A stretch of 57,064 nt of DNA from Bifidobacterium apri (GTDB taxonomy: Bacteria > Actinomycetota > Actinomycetes > Actinomycetales > Bifidobacteriaceae), in the NCBI RefSeq assembly GCF_009299485.1, contig NZ_WBSO01000009.1:1-57064 (forward strand), given 5' to 3'. Positions 1 through 8,987 of this stretch are shown here, in pieces; within the stretch, counting starts at the first letter, position 1; each line of letters opens with the position of its first letter. The position numbers and the translations under genes are program-made. The notes beneath the pieces were generated by a model. The model searched no databases, was not told the DNA's origin, and was given only the letters and a program-made list of their open reading frames with translations.

Positions 1-441
1 GCCTTTGACGGTGAGTTCGTCTCCGGTGGGCCAGCCGAGCCAGCCGTTCTGCCAGCCGTGGGCGCTCCAGTATTGTTGGATGGCTCCTGTGGTGAAGCGG
101 GCTCCGGTGCGTGGGGACCAGTGGATCTGTCCGTATTGGAAGACTTGGGATGCCCCGCCGTTGAGTTTGATTTCGTCGGTGGTGGGGAAGCCGAGTTTGC
201 TTTGTTCGTAGGCGATGTGTGCGTATTCGCCTAGGATGCCGCCTTTGATGGCGTGTGCTCCGGTGCTGTTGGACCAGAAGAGGGTGCCGTGTTGGAAGGT
301 CTGGGATGCGCCGCCTTTGACGGTGAGTTCGTCTCCGGTGGGCCAGCCGAGCCAGCCGTTCTGCCAGCCGTGGGCGCTCCAGTATTGTTGGATGGCTCCT
401 GTGGTGAAGCGGGCTCCGGTGCGTGGGGACCAGTGGATCTG
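1..441 (-). repeat. Internal 312-bp period repeat in the LGFP gene
   Basis: Bases 1-129 recur without a mismatch at 313-441, an offset of 312 bp (104 codons, two LGFP repeats). Similarity continues less perfectly past the identical block. The identity at synonymous positions points to recent duplication or gene conversion inside the repeat array. Confidence 0.9.
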
Positions 442-1044
442 CCCATTCTGGAATGCCTGGGATGCCCCGCCGTTGAGTTTCATCCCGTCGTTGACCGGGA
501 AGCCGAGGACTTGTAAATGCTTCTGGTAGCAGCTGTCGATATTGGAAGCCACTGCGTGAACTTTGGTGTTGGCGGACCAATAGACGGTGCCATGCTGATA
601 TGTGCGCATAGCGCCCTCGCTGCGAGCTGTGATGGCGGTAATCTCACCTGTTGGTGTGCCAAGCCATGTGTGTGCGGCGGCGTATACGTTGATTGCGCCA
701 TTGGACGGATCCGTATTCGTGGGTCGCCCTGGATTCGTTTCCGTGGGTTGGCCTGTTTCCGCGGACTGGCCAGAATCCGGTTCAGTGGGTTGGCTTGTAT
801 GTGTTTCCGTGGATTGGCCTGTTCCCGTGGACTTGCCCGGATCCGTTTCCGTAGGTTGGCTCGAGGTCGTCTCGGAGCTTTCGCTGGTTGGCTGTTGTTG
901 TGTAGGCGCCATGGCGTCTGTTGCATGTGCCTGTTGCATCGGAGCTGTAGTCAGCCCAAGGCATAAGACCGCAATGCAGGTTGTCGCGACTGCTGCTACC
1001 CAGCGAGTTGACCGAGTGCCGGTCACCATTTGTTTCTTCTTCAT
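1..1044 (-). CDS. Secreted LGFP-repeat cell-wall protein (3' end beyond window)
   Basis: The frame is open from an ATG at 1044 to the left edge, giving 348 codons with no stop, so the protein is truncated by the window. The start is preceded by a strong GGGGGAG ribosome site. A basic N-terminus and hydrophobic stretch (residues 15-35) ending near AHA-T (about residue 41) form a signal peptide. Residues 45-118 are a Ser/Thr/Pro/Gln/Glu linker with repeated 'STETxTSQPTE'-like units. From about 120 the chain is made of LGFP-type repeats of about 52 residues ('VLGFPVNDG', 'GWLGWPTGDE', 'SKLGFPTTDE'). LGFP repeats are known from actinobacterial secreted proteins and are thought to tether them to the wall; no catalytic domain is visible in the part seen. 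It follows the 1065-1565 gene by 20 bases on the same strand, a likely operon. It could be a wall-anchored amidase or adhesin whose active part lies outside the window. Confidence 0.85.
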   Translation of the reverse strand, partial: MKKKQMVTGTRSTRWVAAVATTCIAVLCLGLTTAPMQQAHATDAMAPTQQQPTSESSETTSSQPTETDPGKSTGTGQSTETHTSQPTEPDSGQSAETGQPTETNPGRPTNTDPSNGAINVYAAAHTWLGTPTGEITAITARSEGAMRTYQHGTVYWSANTKVHAVASNIDSCYQKHLQVLGFPVNDGMKLNGGASQAFQNGQIHWSPRTGARFTTGAIQQYWSAHGWQNGWLGWPTGDELTVKGGASQTFQHGTLFWSNSTGAHAIKGGILGEYAHIAYEQSKLGFPTTDEIKLNGGASQVFQYGQIHWSPRTGARFTTGAIQQYWSAHGWQNGWLGWPTGDELTVKG

Positions 1045-1064
1045 TGTTCTCCCCCGTGACTTGT

Positions 1065-1565
1065 TCAGTCTTTACTGGTGATGTACAAATCAAGCCCGCT
1101 GCGTGTGTTGTATGTCCATTGGGCGGAATAACCGTCCCAGCTGATGGATACCATGCTGGGGTTGTCCTGCTTCTTGAGCATTTCTGCAGTGTAGTTCGCG
1201 GGAATGTTCAAGTGATTGGCGACGCATGTAAAGGTGGAGAAATCCGAAGCGTTCCCTGAGAAGACGGTTAGTGACTTGCCGCCGTCTTCGAGCACAAGAG
1301 CCTCGGTCGTGGTGGCAGTTTCATCGAATGCCACGCCTTTGTCACATGCTTGATATGCTTCGTTGAGCGATTTCGCCATTTTGGTAGAGGTAGGAGGACC
1401 GGAAGGTTGCGGTGTTGTAGCCGACGATTGAGTGCTCCCTGGCGTAGGCTGAGCGGCGTGATCGTCTATTTTGGAATAATGCACGAATATCAAGGCGACC
1501 ATGACGCAGATAACGATGAGCGTGGCACCTATAGCCAAGCCCAATGTTCTTCGACGGTTCCCCAT
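1065..1565 (-). CDS. Membrane-anchored protein of unknown function
   Basis: A 166-residue protein starting MGNRRRT after a GAGGGG ribosome site. Residues 8-28 form one transmembrane helix, residues 35-60 a Ser/Thr/Pro/Gln linker, and the rest an extracytoplasmic domain with two cysteines (in 'YQACDKG' and 'FTCVAN') that could form a disulphide. The domain ends in a Trp/Tyr-rich strand region ('SISWDGYSAQWTYN'). I do not recognise the family. The topology matches many small actinobacterial surface proteins. It lies directly upstream of the LGFP-repeat gene on the same strand, so the two are probably co-transcribed and may act together at the wall. Confidence 0.7.
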   Translation of the reverse strand: MGNRRRTLGLAIGATLIVICVMVALIFVHYSKIDDHAAQPTPGSTQSSATTPQPSGPPTSTKMAKSLNEAYQACDKGVAFDETATTTEALVLEDGGKSLTVFSGNASDFSTFTCVANHLNIPANYTAEMLKKQDNPSMVSISWDGYSAQWTYNTRSGLDLYITSKD

Positions 1566-1818
1566 ATGTCCCCTCTTCCCAATGCCATTGCTGGCAGACG
1601 GTGAATCCCTTGCGATTCGCCATCCTACTTTCCGGCGTTGTCATTCAGGCAATAGAGCGATTCATCTGCTCTCATGGCGGAATCGAAAAGAACGGGATAT
1701 CTCGGTGGCGATACGTCGGATTCGTGAATACCATATATGTATATGTGTGCCCTGATTCGGAGCGAAGTCTTCGCATACGGAGTCACCGGTGAGAGGCGGA
1801 GGAAAGGAACACTTCTAC

Positions 1819-4458
1819 ATGGCTTGGAAGAGAATGCGGTCAGTCGTGGCGACAGTGTCTGCGACAATGATTTGCGCGGGGGTGCTTGCTTCATGCGGAA
1901 CATCAGGTTCTGCAGCGGGTAAGGTGGTTGATACGGTGCTATCCGCGTCGGAATCATCGGACGGAGCCAGTAGCGTTTCGGCGGTTACTGCCGCTGGAAA
2001 TACGTCTGATGCGACTGATGCCATGCCGGGAAACCCTTCTCAGGAGCTGCCGGACTCGGTGGATTCGTCGATTCCGAACAATGCGACTGTGGTTTCTTCA
2101 GATCTTGCTGTTACCAAAGATGGTACAGTGAAGGATCTCGAGACCGGTGAGACCGTGACTGATCCTAAGATTGTCGGAACTGAAGATACGCCCCCGGATC
2201 CGCTCGCCAAGACCAACGGACAGCGGTTCATTCCAGTGTCGGTGAACACCGTGCGCAAAGCAATCGAGAAGCAGACGAATACTGAGACCTCGGCATCGAA
2301 GTCAACAACACTGTCATCCGCAGGTTCAAGTGTGATGTCTGCCGTGTTGAAATCCAGCACGAAGGCGTCGGTGAAGCAGACTGCGTTGCAGAACAATAGC
2401 TACGGAGCATACTGGGGAACCTACGGCGGTACACAAGCGTTCTTTGAAAAAGGCGGCACGCTGTTTGCCCAGAATGCTCAAGGTGTAATTGACGTTTCGG
2501 AGCATAATGGAACCATCGATTGGGCGAAAGCGAAGGCCAATGGGGTACAGGGGGTGATTATCCGCCTCGGCTTTGGTTGGGGGAACCGCTTGGATTATCA
2601 AGCGCAACGAAATATTAGTGAGTGCAAACGGCTCGGTATTCCGTTTGGTATTTACTGGTATTCGTATGCGTATCAGAATGATCAGGCGCAACGTGAAGCT
2701 GAGACGCTGGTTTCGCAACTGCGAGAGCTCGGTGTCAGCCCTTCAGATTTGTCATACCCCGTATTCTATGACTTGGAGAAGTGGGTGTGGAGCGGGCACA
2801 ACCCGCCGACCAGTCCATCGGTCTATCAAGGTCTTGTGAGCACCTGGTGGTCGCATCTCAACTCAGCTGGATTCACAAACCTGAGCGTCTACTCATATAC
2901 CAGTTATCTCAACGGACCGTTGAACACGAATGATATCCATTCCAAGACTCGCTGGGCTGCTAGCTATGGTTCACATGTGGGTTTCGCTTTTGCTAACGGT
3001 GTTCGTGGATGGCAGTATTCGGACAATGGGACAATTCCGGGTATTTCCGGTCGTGTGGATTTGAACGCCTTTGGCAATGTCTATGATGTCCGCACGCTGT
3101 CCGCAGTCACCATTCCCAACGGCACGTATTACATCAATTCGATGGTGAAAGATTCGTCCGGCATCGATATCCCTGGTGCGTCCACAAGCAACGGGGCGCG
3201 GACCCAGTTGTATCAGGCTAACGGTTCATCGGCACAGAAGTTCGTATTCACGAAGCAAAGTGACGGCAGCTATGTGATTACCAATGCGTTGAGTGGCAAA
3301 GCGCTCGATGTCGCTAGTGGTCTGGCCGGTGATGGCACAGTGGTTCAGCAATACACACCGAATGGGACCAAGGCGCAACGCTGGTATATCAGGGATACCG
3401 GATCGGGGTATTGCATCCAGTCAGCACTGGGCAATTGGGTACTTGATATTGCCAACGGCTCATCGGCCAATGGAACCAGTATCCGCCTGTATACTCCGAA
3501 TGCAAGCAAAGCCCAGAAATTCACCTTGTCTTCGGCTACCGCTGCAATTCCGACCAATGTCAGTCTCAAAATCTCTTCCGTGGAGAACACATCATTGACT
3601 ATGGATGTGCCTGGCGCTTCCACCAAGAACGGGACGAGGATGCAGATATACCAGGCGAATGGGTCTGATGCACAGATATTCAATGCGCAACAGGTGGGCA
3701 ATGGAGTATATAGTCTCACAAACGCTGCTTCTGGAAAAGTGTTGGATGTTGCCGGGGCATCCACTGCCAATGGGGGTGTTGTACAGCAGTATGCGTCGAA
3801 CGGTACTGCTGCACAGCACTGGTCACTTATCGATTATGGCAGTGGCAAGATTTCGTTGACCAGCAATGCTTCTGGCAAGGCGGTCGATATTCCCGCTGGT
3901 AATGCCTCGTCATCAGTCAAACTGCAGATTTATTCCGCGAACGGAACGAAAGCTCAACAGTGGACGGTGACGAAAGTCAAAAGCGAGCGTGATAAGCTCA
4001 ATGATCTCGCCGCTCAAAATAAGGGCGTGCTCTCTGACGGTACGGTGACCATGGTGTCTGCGCTTTCAGCTTCCAAAGCCCTTGATGTGTCCGGTGCGTC
4101 ACGTTCGAGTTGCGCTAACGTTCAGCTGTACCAATCCAATGGTACGGGAGCGCAGCGTTGGGTTGTTTCGCACGACAGTCAAGGCTACGTTACACTGCGC
4201 AATGCTGCTTCGGGCAAGGTACTCGATATTGCTGGTGCGTCCACCGCGAATGGTGCGAACGTGCAGCAGTATGCGTCGAATAACACATGGGCGCAGAAGT
4301 GGATCGCCGTCTCTAATGGCGATGGTACGGTTACTCTGCATTCGGCTCTGAAGTATGGTCTTGTGCTTGATGTTGCGGGTGCGTCGAGAGCGAATGGTGC
4401 GAACGTGCAGGTGTATGCGTCGAATGGTACCAAGGCGCAACGCTGGGTACGGAAGTGA
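1819..4458 (+). CDS. GH25 lysozyme-type lipoprotein with nine QxW-like repeats
   Basis: The 879-residue protein is predicted to cleave the glycan strand of peptidoglycan. The ATG at 1819 is preferred over an upstream GTG at 1789 because GGAGGAAAGGAA lies just before it and a complete lipoprotein signal follows, with lipobox L23-A24-S25-C26. Residues 27-220 are a low-complexity Ser/Thr/Asp spacer. The GH25 domain runs from about 222 to 420; the 'IDVSEHNG' aspartate (D225) and 'YDLEKW' (D318, E320) match the family's active-site positions. From about 435 to the end are nine repeats ending AQKF, AQRW, AQKF, AQIF, AQHW, AQQW, AQRW, AQKW and AQRW, typical of RICIN-type beta-trefoil lectin domains and consistent with three trefoils. 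The gene stands alone, ahead of two hairpins. Several repeats are very similar ('DVAGASTANG'), suggesting internal duplication. Confidence 0.92.
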   Translation: MAWKRMRSVVATVSATMICAGVLASCGTSGSAAGKVVDTVLSASESSDGASSVSAVTAAGNTSDATDAMPGNPSQELPDSVDSSIPNNATVVSSDLAVTKDGTVKDLETGETVTDPKIVGTEDTPPDPLAKTNGQRFIPVSVNTVRKAIEKQTNTETSASKSTTLSSAGSSVMSAVLKSSTKASVKQTALQNNSYGAYWGTYGGTQAFFEKGGTLFAQNAQGVIDVSEHNGTIDWAKAKANGVQGVIIRLGFGWGNRLDYQAQRNISECKRLGIPFGIYWYSYAYQNDQAQREAETLVSQLRELGVSPSDLSYPVFYDLEKWVWSGHNPPTSPSVYQGLVSTWWSHLNSAGFTNLSVYSYTSYLNGPLNTNDIHSKTRWAASYGSHVGFAFANGVRGWQYSDNGTIPGISGRVDLNAFGNVYDVRTLSAVTIPNGTYYINSMVKDSSGIDIPGASTSNGARTQLYQANGSSAQKFVFTKQSDGSYVITNALSGKALDVASGLAGDGTVVQQYTPNGTKAQRWYIRDTGSGYCIQSALGNWVLDIANGSSANGTSIRLYTPNASKAQKFTLSSATAAIPTNVSLKISSVENTSLTMDVPGASTKNGTRMQIYQANGSDAQIFNAQQVGNGVYSLTNAASGKVLDVAGASTANGGVVQQYASNGTAAQHWSLIDYGSGKISLTSNASGKAVDIPAGNASSSVKLQIYSANGTKAQQWTVTKVKSERDKLNDLAAQNKGVLSDGTVTMVSALSASKALDVSGASRSSCANVQLYQSNGTGAQRWVVSHDSQGYVTLRNAASGKVLDIAGASTANGANVQQYASNNTWAQKWIAVSNGDGTVTLHSALKYGLVLDVAGASRANGANVQVYASNGTKAQRWVRK

Positions 4459-4470
4459 CCATGTAGAGTG

Positions 4471-4501
4471 CATAGAAGACGCAGAAGAGCAGTCTTCTAT
4501 G
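4471..4501 (+). terminator. Hairpin after the lysozyme gene
   Basis: CATAGAAGAC (4471-4480) and GTCTTCTATG (4492-4501) are perfect inverted repeats with an 11-base loop, 12 bases after the lysozyme stop. There is no clear T tract, so it is probably part of a composite terminator with the next hairpin. Confidence 0.5.
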
Positions 4502-4508
4502 CGGGAAT

Positions 4509-4547
4509 AAGCTTGTGGGCGGCGTCATTGGCGCCGCCCACAAGCTT
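4509..4547. terminator. Bidirectional terminator between convergent genes
   Basis: A perfect 16-bp stem (AAGCTTGTGGGCGGCG at 4509-4524 and its complement at 4532-4547) with a 7-base loop. It lies between the convergent lysozyme and glycosyltransferase genes, with short T/A-rich flanks on both sides. Confidence 0.8.
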
Positions 4548-4559
4548 TCTATGTTACTG

Positions 4560-5519
4560 TCAATCGATCTCGTGTCGGTTGGACAGATGCCGTTTGAGAT
4601 ACGCGAAACGGTTGGCTTCGAGAATAAAAGTCTTCCTGTCGTTCTTAGCCATGACGTCAAGGATGATTCCTGCGACAATGAGCAGCAGTCCTGCAATGAC
4701 CAGCATGACCGCGCCGATGAGTGTGGGGAACCGAGCGACCATACCTGTCGCCCAGAACTCCGACGCCACTTGTCCACAGAGGATGATCCCGATAATTCCG
4801 ATAATCGAGCCTAATCCGCCGAAGAAGGGGAGCGGCTTGTATTCGCGGATCATGCGGAAGATTGTGGACATAACCTTCGCACCGTCGCCGACAGTGTTGA
4901 GCTTGCTGACGGATCCGGCGGGACGGTCCCGGTATTGAATAGGCATTTCGTAGAGACGGAGATTGTTGTTGAGCGAATGAATCGTCATCTCTGTCTCGAT
5001 CTCGAAGCCGCGCGACAAGACTGGGTAGGTTTTCACGAATCCAAAGGAGAACGCGCGGTACCCGGTCATGATGTCAGTGACGTGGGCGCCGAACAGGCCG
5101 TTGATCGAGCCACGAACCAGCCGGTTTCCGAAGTTGTGGAATGGTCGCTTGTTCTCTTGGAAGTACGTGGAGCTCAGACGGTCGCCGATCACCATGTCGT
5201 AGCCTTCAAGAATCTTCTCAACCATGGCTGGGGCCGCGTCTGCTGGATACGTGTCGTCGCCGTCCGCCATCACGTACACATCGGCATCGATGTCTTCGAA
5301 CATGGCCCGGATAACGTTGCCCTTGCCTTGCCGCGGTTCTTTGCGGACGATTGCGCCTTCGGCGGTAGCGATTTCCGCGGTGCGGTCGGTGGAGTTATTG
5401 TCATACACATACACGTCCGCACCTGGCAACGCGGCCTTGAAATCACGCACTACCTTGCCGATGGTGATTTCCTCGTTATAGCACGGCAGAAGCACCGCGA
5501 CCCTCGTATTCTCTTGCAC
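4560..5519 (-). CDS. GT2 polyprenyl-phosphate glycosyltransferase (DPM1/GtrB-like)
   Basis: A 319-residue membrane-attached family 2 glycosyltransferase. The GT-A fold spans residues 1-225, starting 'VAVLLPCYNEE', with a nucleotide-binding 'YDNNSTDRT' loop and the acidic 'MADGDDTYP' metal site. Two C-terminal hydrophobic helices follow ('GSIIGIIGIILCG' and 'GAVMLVIAGLLLIVAGIIL'). This layout is that of enzymes that load a sugar onto undecaprenyl phosphate for transfer outside the membrane. The start is a GTG; TATAGT lies 7 bases before it, which suggests a leaderless transcript. It sits downstream of the UDP-glucose dehydrogenase gene on the same strand, with a 141-base gap and its own promoter. 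The sugar transferred cannot be read from sequence. Confidence 0.88.
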   Translation of the reverse strand: MQENTRVAVLLPCYNEEITIGKVVRDFKAALPGADVYVYDNNSTDRTAEIATAEGAIVRKEPRQGKGNVIRAMFEDIDADVYVMADGDDTYPADAAPAMVEKILEGYDMVIGDRLSSTYFQENKRPFHNFGNRLVRGSINGLFGAHVTDIMTGYRAFSFGFVKTYPVLSRGFEIETEMTIHSLNNNLRLYEMPIQYRDRPAGSVSKLNTVGDGAKVMSTIFRMIREYKPLPFFGGLGSIIGIIGIILCGQVASEFWATGMVARFPTLIGAVMLVIAGLLLIVAGIILDVMAKNDRKTFILEANRFAYLKRHLSNRHEID

Positions 5520-5526
5520 GGATACA

Positions 5527-5532
5527 ACTATA
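5527..5532 (-). promoter_or_regulatory. -10 box for a leaderless GTG start
   Basis: TATAGT on the minus strand, 7 bases before the GTG at 5519, with no purine-rich ribosome site between. The spacing puts the transcript start at or next to the start codon. Confidence 0.55.
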
Positions 5533-5660
5533 GCGGGTGTCCTTCACAAGCGCGTAAGAGCTTAGATCTCTATAAATAATATGTAGTCGCAATCAGAAGT
5601 AATATAGACAGTTCTTGTTTGTCTAATGACGTGGCGTGACGTAGTGATGTTGATGTGTAA

Positions 5661-6848
5661 CTACTCCTGATGCCACAAATCACGCGTAAAAAGCTTGTCC
5701 TGTACGTCAGCGAGTTCCGGCGTGTACCGGTTGCAGACGATGAGATCGCATTCGCATTTGAACTGGGCGAGATCATGGATGACCGGATGACCTTGATACG
5801 TGTCGTCCTCAATCATCGGTTCGTAGATCGCATAGGGTACGTGGGCGGCATCAAGTCGTTCCATGACACCTTGGATGGAACTCTGCCGGAAATTATCTGA
5901 TCCGGCTTTCATGACCAACCGGTAGATTCCGGCTTGCCGCGGTTTACGTTCGATGATCTTCTGAGCAATGAAGTCTTTCCTCGTGTCGTTTGCTGTGACG
6001 ACCGCTTGGATTAGATTCTGAGGAACATCCTTGAAGTTTGCGAGGAGTTGCTTGGAATCCTTCGGCAAGCAATATCCGCCATAGCCGAAGGACGGATTGT
6101 TGTAGAAGTCACCGACACGCGGGTCAAGGCAGACGCCACGGATAATGCTGGCCGTATCCAGACCACGTGATTCAGCATACGTGTCAAGCTCATTGAAATA
6201 CGCGACACGCAATGCCAGATAGGTATTCGCGAACAGTTTGATGGCTTCCGCCTCGGTGGAGCCGGTGATGAGTGTCGGAATATCCTGCTCAACAGCACCT
6301 TCGGCAAGCAGAGAAGCGAATCCCTTTGCCTTCGTTTGCTGCTCTTCCGAACTGTCGCGCGGAATACCGACTACGATGCGTGACGGATGCAGGTTGTCAT
6401 ATAATGCTTTGCCCTCACGCAGAAACTCGGGGGAGAACGCGATATTGAGTGTAGGGTACAGGGAACGGATGTGCTCGGTATAGCCGACAGGAATGGTGGA
6501 TTTGATGATGATGCATGCCGTGCAGGAGCGTTGCACGAGTTCGTCGAGGACCGATTCGATGGAGCTGGTGTTGAAGAAGTTGCGTTGCTCGTCGTAATCG
6601 GTCGGGGTGGCAATCACCACGTAATCGGGATGGGCATAGGCCCAATTCGTGTCGAGGCCGGCGTGGAGATTGAGTTTTCCCGACGCGAGGAATTCGCTGA
6701 TCTCTTTGTCCTTGATAGGGGAGATGCCATGATTGATTAGGTCGATCTTCCGCTCGACAATATCCAAGGCTCGAACCTCATTGTGCTGGGCCAGCAGGCA
6801 AGACAACGAAAGACCGACATAACCGGTACCGACAACGCTTATTCTCAT
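5661..6848 (-). CDS. ugd: UDP-glucose 6-dehydrogenase
   Basis: Oxidises UDP-glucose to UDP-glucuronate with NAD+, a precursor for acidic surface glycans. The protein (395 residues) opens with the Rossmann motif 'VVGTGYVG', contains 'STIPVGYT' and 'FSPEFLREG', and has the catalytic cysteine in '[12 protein letters not shown]' (C260). An in-frame ATG lies two codons upstream (6854). I prefer 6848 because TATCAT is 7 bases before it, as in the other leaderless genes here, and no ribosome site is seen. It ends in a C-terminal UDPG-dehydrogenase domain of normal length. It sits among glycosyltransferases, consistent with precursor supply for the same polysaccharide. Confidence 0.94.
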   Translation of the reverse strand: MRISVVGTGYVGLSLSCLLAQHNEVRALDIVERKIDLINHGISPIKDKEISEFLASGKLNLHAGLDTNWAYAHPDYVVIATPTDYDEQRNFFNTSSIESVLDELVQRSCTACIIIKSTIPVGYTEHIRSLYPTLNIAFSPEFLREGKALYDNLHPSRIVVGIPRDSSEEQQTKAKGFASLLAEGAVEQDIPTLITGSTEAEAIKLFANTYLALRVAYFNELDTYAESRGLDTASIIRGVCLDPRVGDFYNNPSFGYGGYCLPKDSKQLLANFKDVPQNLIQAVVTANDTRKDFIAQKIIERKPRQAGIYRLVMKAGSDNFRQSSIQGVMERLDAAHVPYAIYEPMIEDDTYQGHPVIHDLAQFKCECDLIVCNRYTPELADVQDKLFTRDLWHQE

Positions 6849-6855
6849 AATCATT

Positions 6856-6861
6856 ATGATA
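6856..6861 (-). promoter_or_regulatory. -10 box for a leaderless ugd transcript
   Basis: TATCAT on the minus strand, 7 bases before the preferred ATG at 6848. It is the reason for choosing that start. Confidence 0.5.
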
Positions 6862-6920
6862 GCTTCTAGACGGATAATGCTGGGATGCGTGCGGCCTTTG
6901 CAGCATGATGCTGGACGGCG

Positions 6921-8987
6921 TCAATTTGTTGCGGATTGATTAATGTCATGCGGCAACTTCGACTTGACTGATGTGCGAGTGACTGAACCGTCTCGTATCA
7001 TGTCACCGAAGTCTGCTGCTCGGGTGCCAATGTTGTCGCGTGCGAACGTGCTCAACATCAACATCATCATGATTGGCACAATGATAACGAGCATGAACAT
7101 GTATCGGCTTCCCGTCGGCTTGAGGGGCAGTGAAATGCCACTTGGAATCAATGAGAGAAGTGTCAGCATCATCGGTGCGAACAGCCAGAACATTTTCGTG
7201 AACTTGCCGCCGCGAATCGTCGCATACAACATCATCATGGGCAGAATGAATGTCCACATCGACTGCACCATTAATGTATTCGCCACAGGCAGTTCTTTGA
7301 ACATATCAATCGCCTTGTCTATTGCCGCGCTATTCCTGACTGTATGAGTCTCAAAGTCAGGCATGTTCACGGAAACATAACCCGGAATCGCTGTTTCAGT
7401 TGTGAAATTCATATATGTCGGTGTCCGGTGTTGATATGAATATTCCAAACTGTGGGCTTCCACTTTGTCATGTATGTGAAGCCAAGTATCCGACATATAT
7501 TGACTTGGGTCAGGCTCGGACGACTTCCGGGTTGCAAACCAGCCGCTCTCCATGCAGAGGAACGCTTGAAGATAACTGTCAGGGTGGCGTAATCCCATAG
7601 AGATCCACGCCCGGACATATTGATTCTGATATGACGGATCTCCCAATTCCAAATGGATGATAGGGTCGGCAAGATATGGGTTGTATTGTTGTGGCATCTC
7701 GTCGAATGACACCATATTGAAACCATCAATTGCAATGCGCTCTGTAGACGTTACATCGTCATGGAACTGCGACGAATATCGTGCAGTCATCTGCATTGGC
7801 AGAATAAACATCTGATGCGCATCGCTCTTTTGAACTGGATACGGTGTGGGGATAACCGCGGGGAATACCAGCTGGCAGAACACGACAAGCACTGCACTTG
7901 CTATGGTGCAGCCTATCCTGCGGACGCGGCCCGGAACGAAGAACATCGCCGCCAGCAAAGACAGCGCAGTGATATACATGCCAGTTGCAGTGGTGAGTGC
8001 ATTGCCAATGCTCAGTAATCCGAATAATATCGCTGGCCACGGGCGTGATAACGCCGTACCATGCGTCAGCGCAACGTCGAAATACATCAATAGCCAAGGC
8101 ACTAGAAACAGCGCATGCACACTGTCTTTGACGAGACCGCAATAGAAAGTGGGGAAGAAAGGGAAGAACGCGAAAAAGAGAAGCAACAGTGCACGGGCGA
8201 TGCATCCCGTACCATGTGAGCGGAACCATTCGACCGCATATGAAAGTTCGAACGCTCCAACCATAATCTGGATGCCGATGAGAAGAGCCAGTCCTAATGC
8301 CTTGCTATTGAATAGGGCAGATCCAATCTGTGCGAACCAGCCAAACAGCAGTGTGTCAAAGAGCGGATGATGCGTTGTGATGTACTGTCCAGAGCTATCA
8401 AGAACCTGATAACCAAAGAATTGCAGAATCTGGTCACCTGTGTCATACCACAAAGTTCCTGGATAATACCAGTAGACATAAGGCGACCATGCCAACAGGA
8501 GGAAGATGCCGCTGAGAAGCGTGCGCAGCGTGGACCATCGGAACCCCGTATAACGTATGGCTGAAGAGCATATGGGAATGCCGGTGGTTGGCGAGGCGAC
8601 TGAGGTACGCGCCAAACGGGAACTCCACAGCCGATACACGTGATACATAATCTCGAAGAACACAAGCAACATGACGCCATATCTCAAGCCGTCGCGTGTG
8701 ACCATCCATGTGAAATCCAATCTCGCTTCACAAGCGATCTGATTCGCATAAGCAACGATTTGTCCCGAGAGAAGCGCCATGATGATGCAGAAAATCACGC
8801 GAACAATGGAACTCGCAGTTATATGTCGTTGCAAGCGACCATGTGCTGGCATCCATACATTCTGAAGGCACGATTTGCGTATGCCGTTTGTGATGTTTTT
8901 GGTTTCGCACATAGTTTCAAGTTTTCTCAATACTCTGTAGCCGATTAAACTATCAATGGCGTGATAACATCTTCTTCGCATTCTCAT
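6921..8987 (-). CDS. Polytopic membrane protein, DUF6020/GT-C-like, paralogue 1
   Basis: About 688 residues with roughly a dozen hydrophobic helices. After the third or fourth helix comes the signature 'YPGTLWYDTGDQ', then 'TTHHPLFDTLLFGWFAQIG', also found in the next two genes. A large extracytoplasmic segment with 'HPDSYLQAFLCMESGW' precedes the last helices. I associate it with the DUF6020 type of multi-pass proteins seen in actinobacterial and Firmicute polysaccharide loci. Acidic residues just after an early helix resemble GT-C glycosyltransferases, but a transferase activity is inference. The longest frame begins at GTG 9044 and overlaps the upstream gene by 92 bases; ATG 8987 is one of several possible starts. 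It is last in the leftward operon beginning at 16240. Confidence 0.75.
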   Translation of the reverse strand: MRMRRRCYHAIDSLIGYRVLRKLETMCETKNITNGIRKSCLQNVWMPAHGRLQRHITASSIVRVIFCIIMALLSGQIVAYANQIACEARLDFTWMVTRDGLRYGVMLLVFFEIMYHVYRLWSSRLARTSVASPTTGIPICSSAIRYTGFRWSTLRTLLSGIFLLLAWSPYVYWYYPGTLWYDTGDQILQFFGYQVLDSSGQYITTHHPLFDTLLFGWFAQIGSALFNSKALGLALLIGIQIMVGAFELSYAVEWFRSHGTGCIARALLLLFFAFFPFFPTFYCGLVKDSVHALFLVPWLLMYFDVALTHGTALSRPWPAILFGLLSIGNALTTATGMYITALSLLAAMFFVPGRVRRIGCTIASAVLVVFCQLVFPAVIPTPYPVQKSDAHQMFILPMQMTARYSSQFHDDVTSTERIAIDGFNMVSFDEMPQQYNPYLADPIIHLELGDPSYQNQYVRAWISMGLRHPDSYLQAFLCMESGWFATRKSSEPDPSQYMSDTWLHIHDKVEAHSLEYSYQHRTPTYMNFTTETAIPGYVSVNMPDFETHTVRNSAAIDKAIDMFKELPVANTLMVQSMWTFILPMMMLYATIRGGKFTKMFWLFAPMMLTLLSLIPSGISLPLKPTGSRYMFMLVIIVPIMMMLMLSTFARDNIGTRAADFGDMIRDGSVTRTSVKSKLPHDINQSATN

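Noticed and set aside
1..529. CRISPR or satellite array at the left edge
   Set aside because: The repeats are in frame, encode LGFP units and have a period of whole codons; no spacer-repeat alternation.
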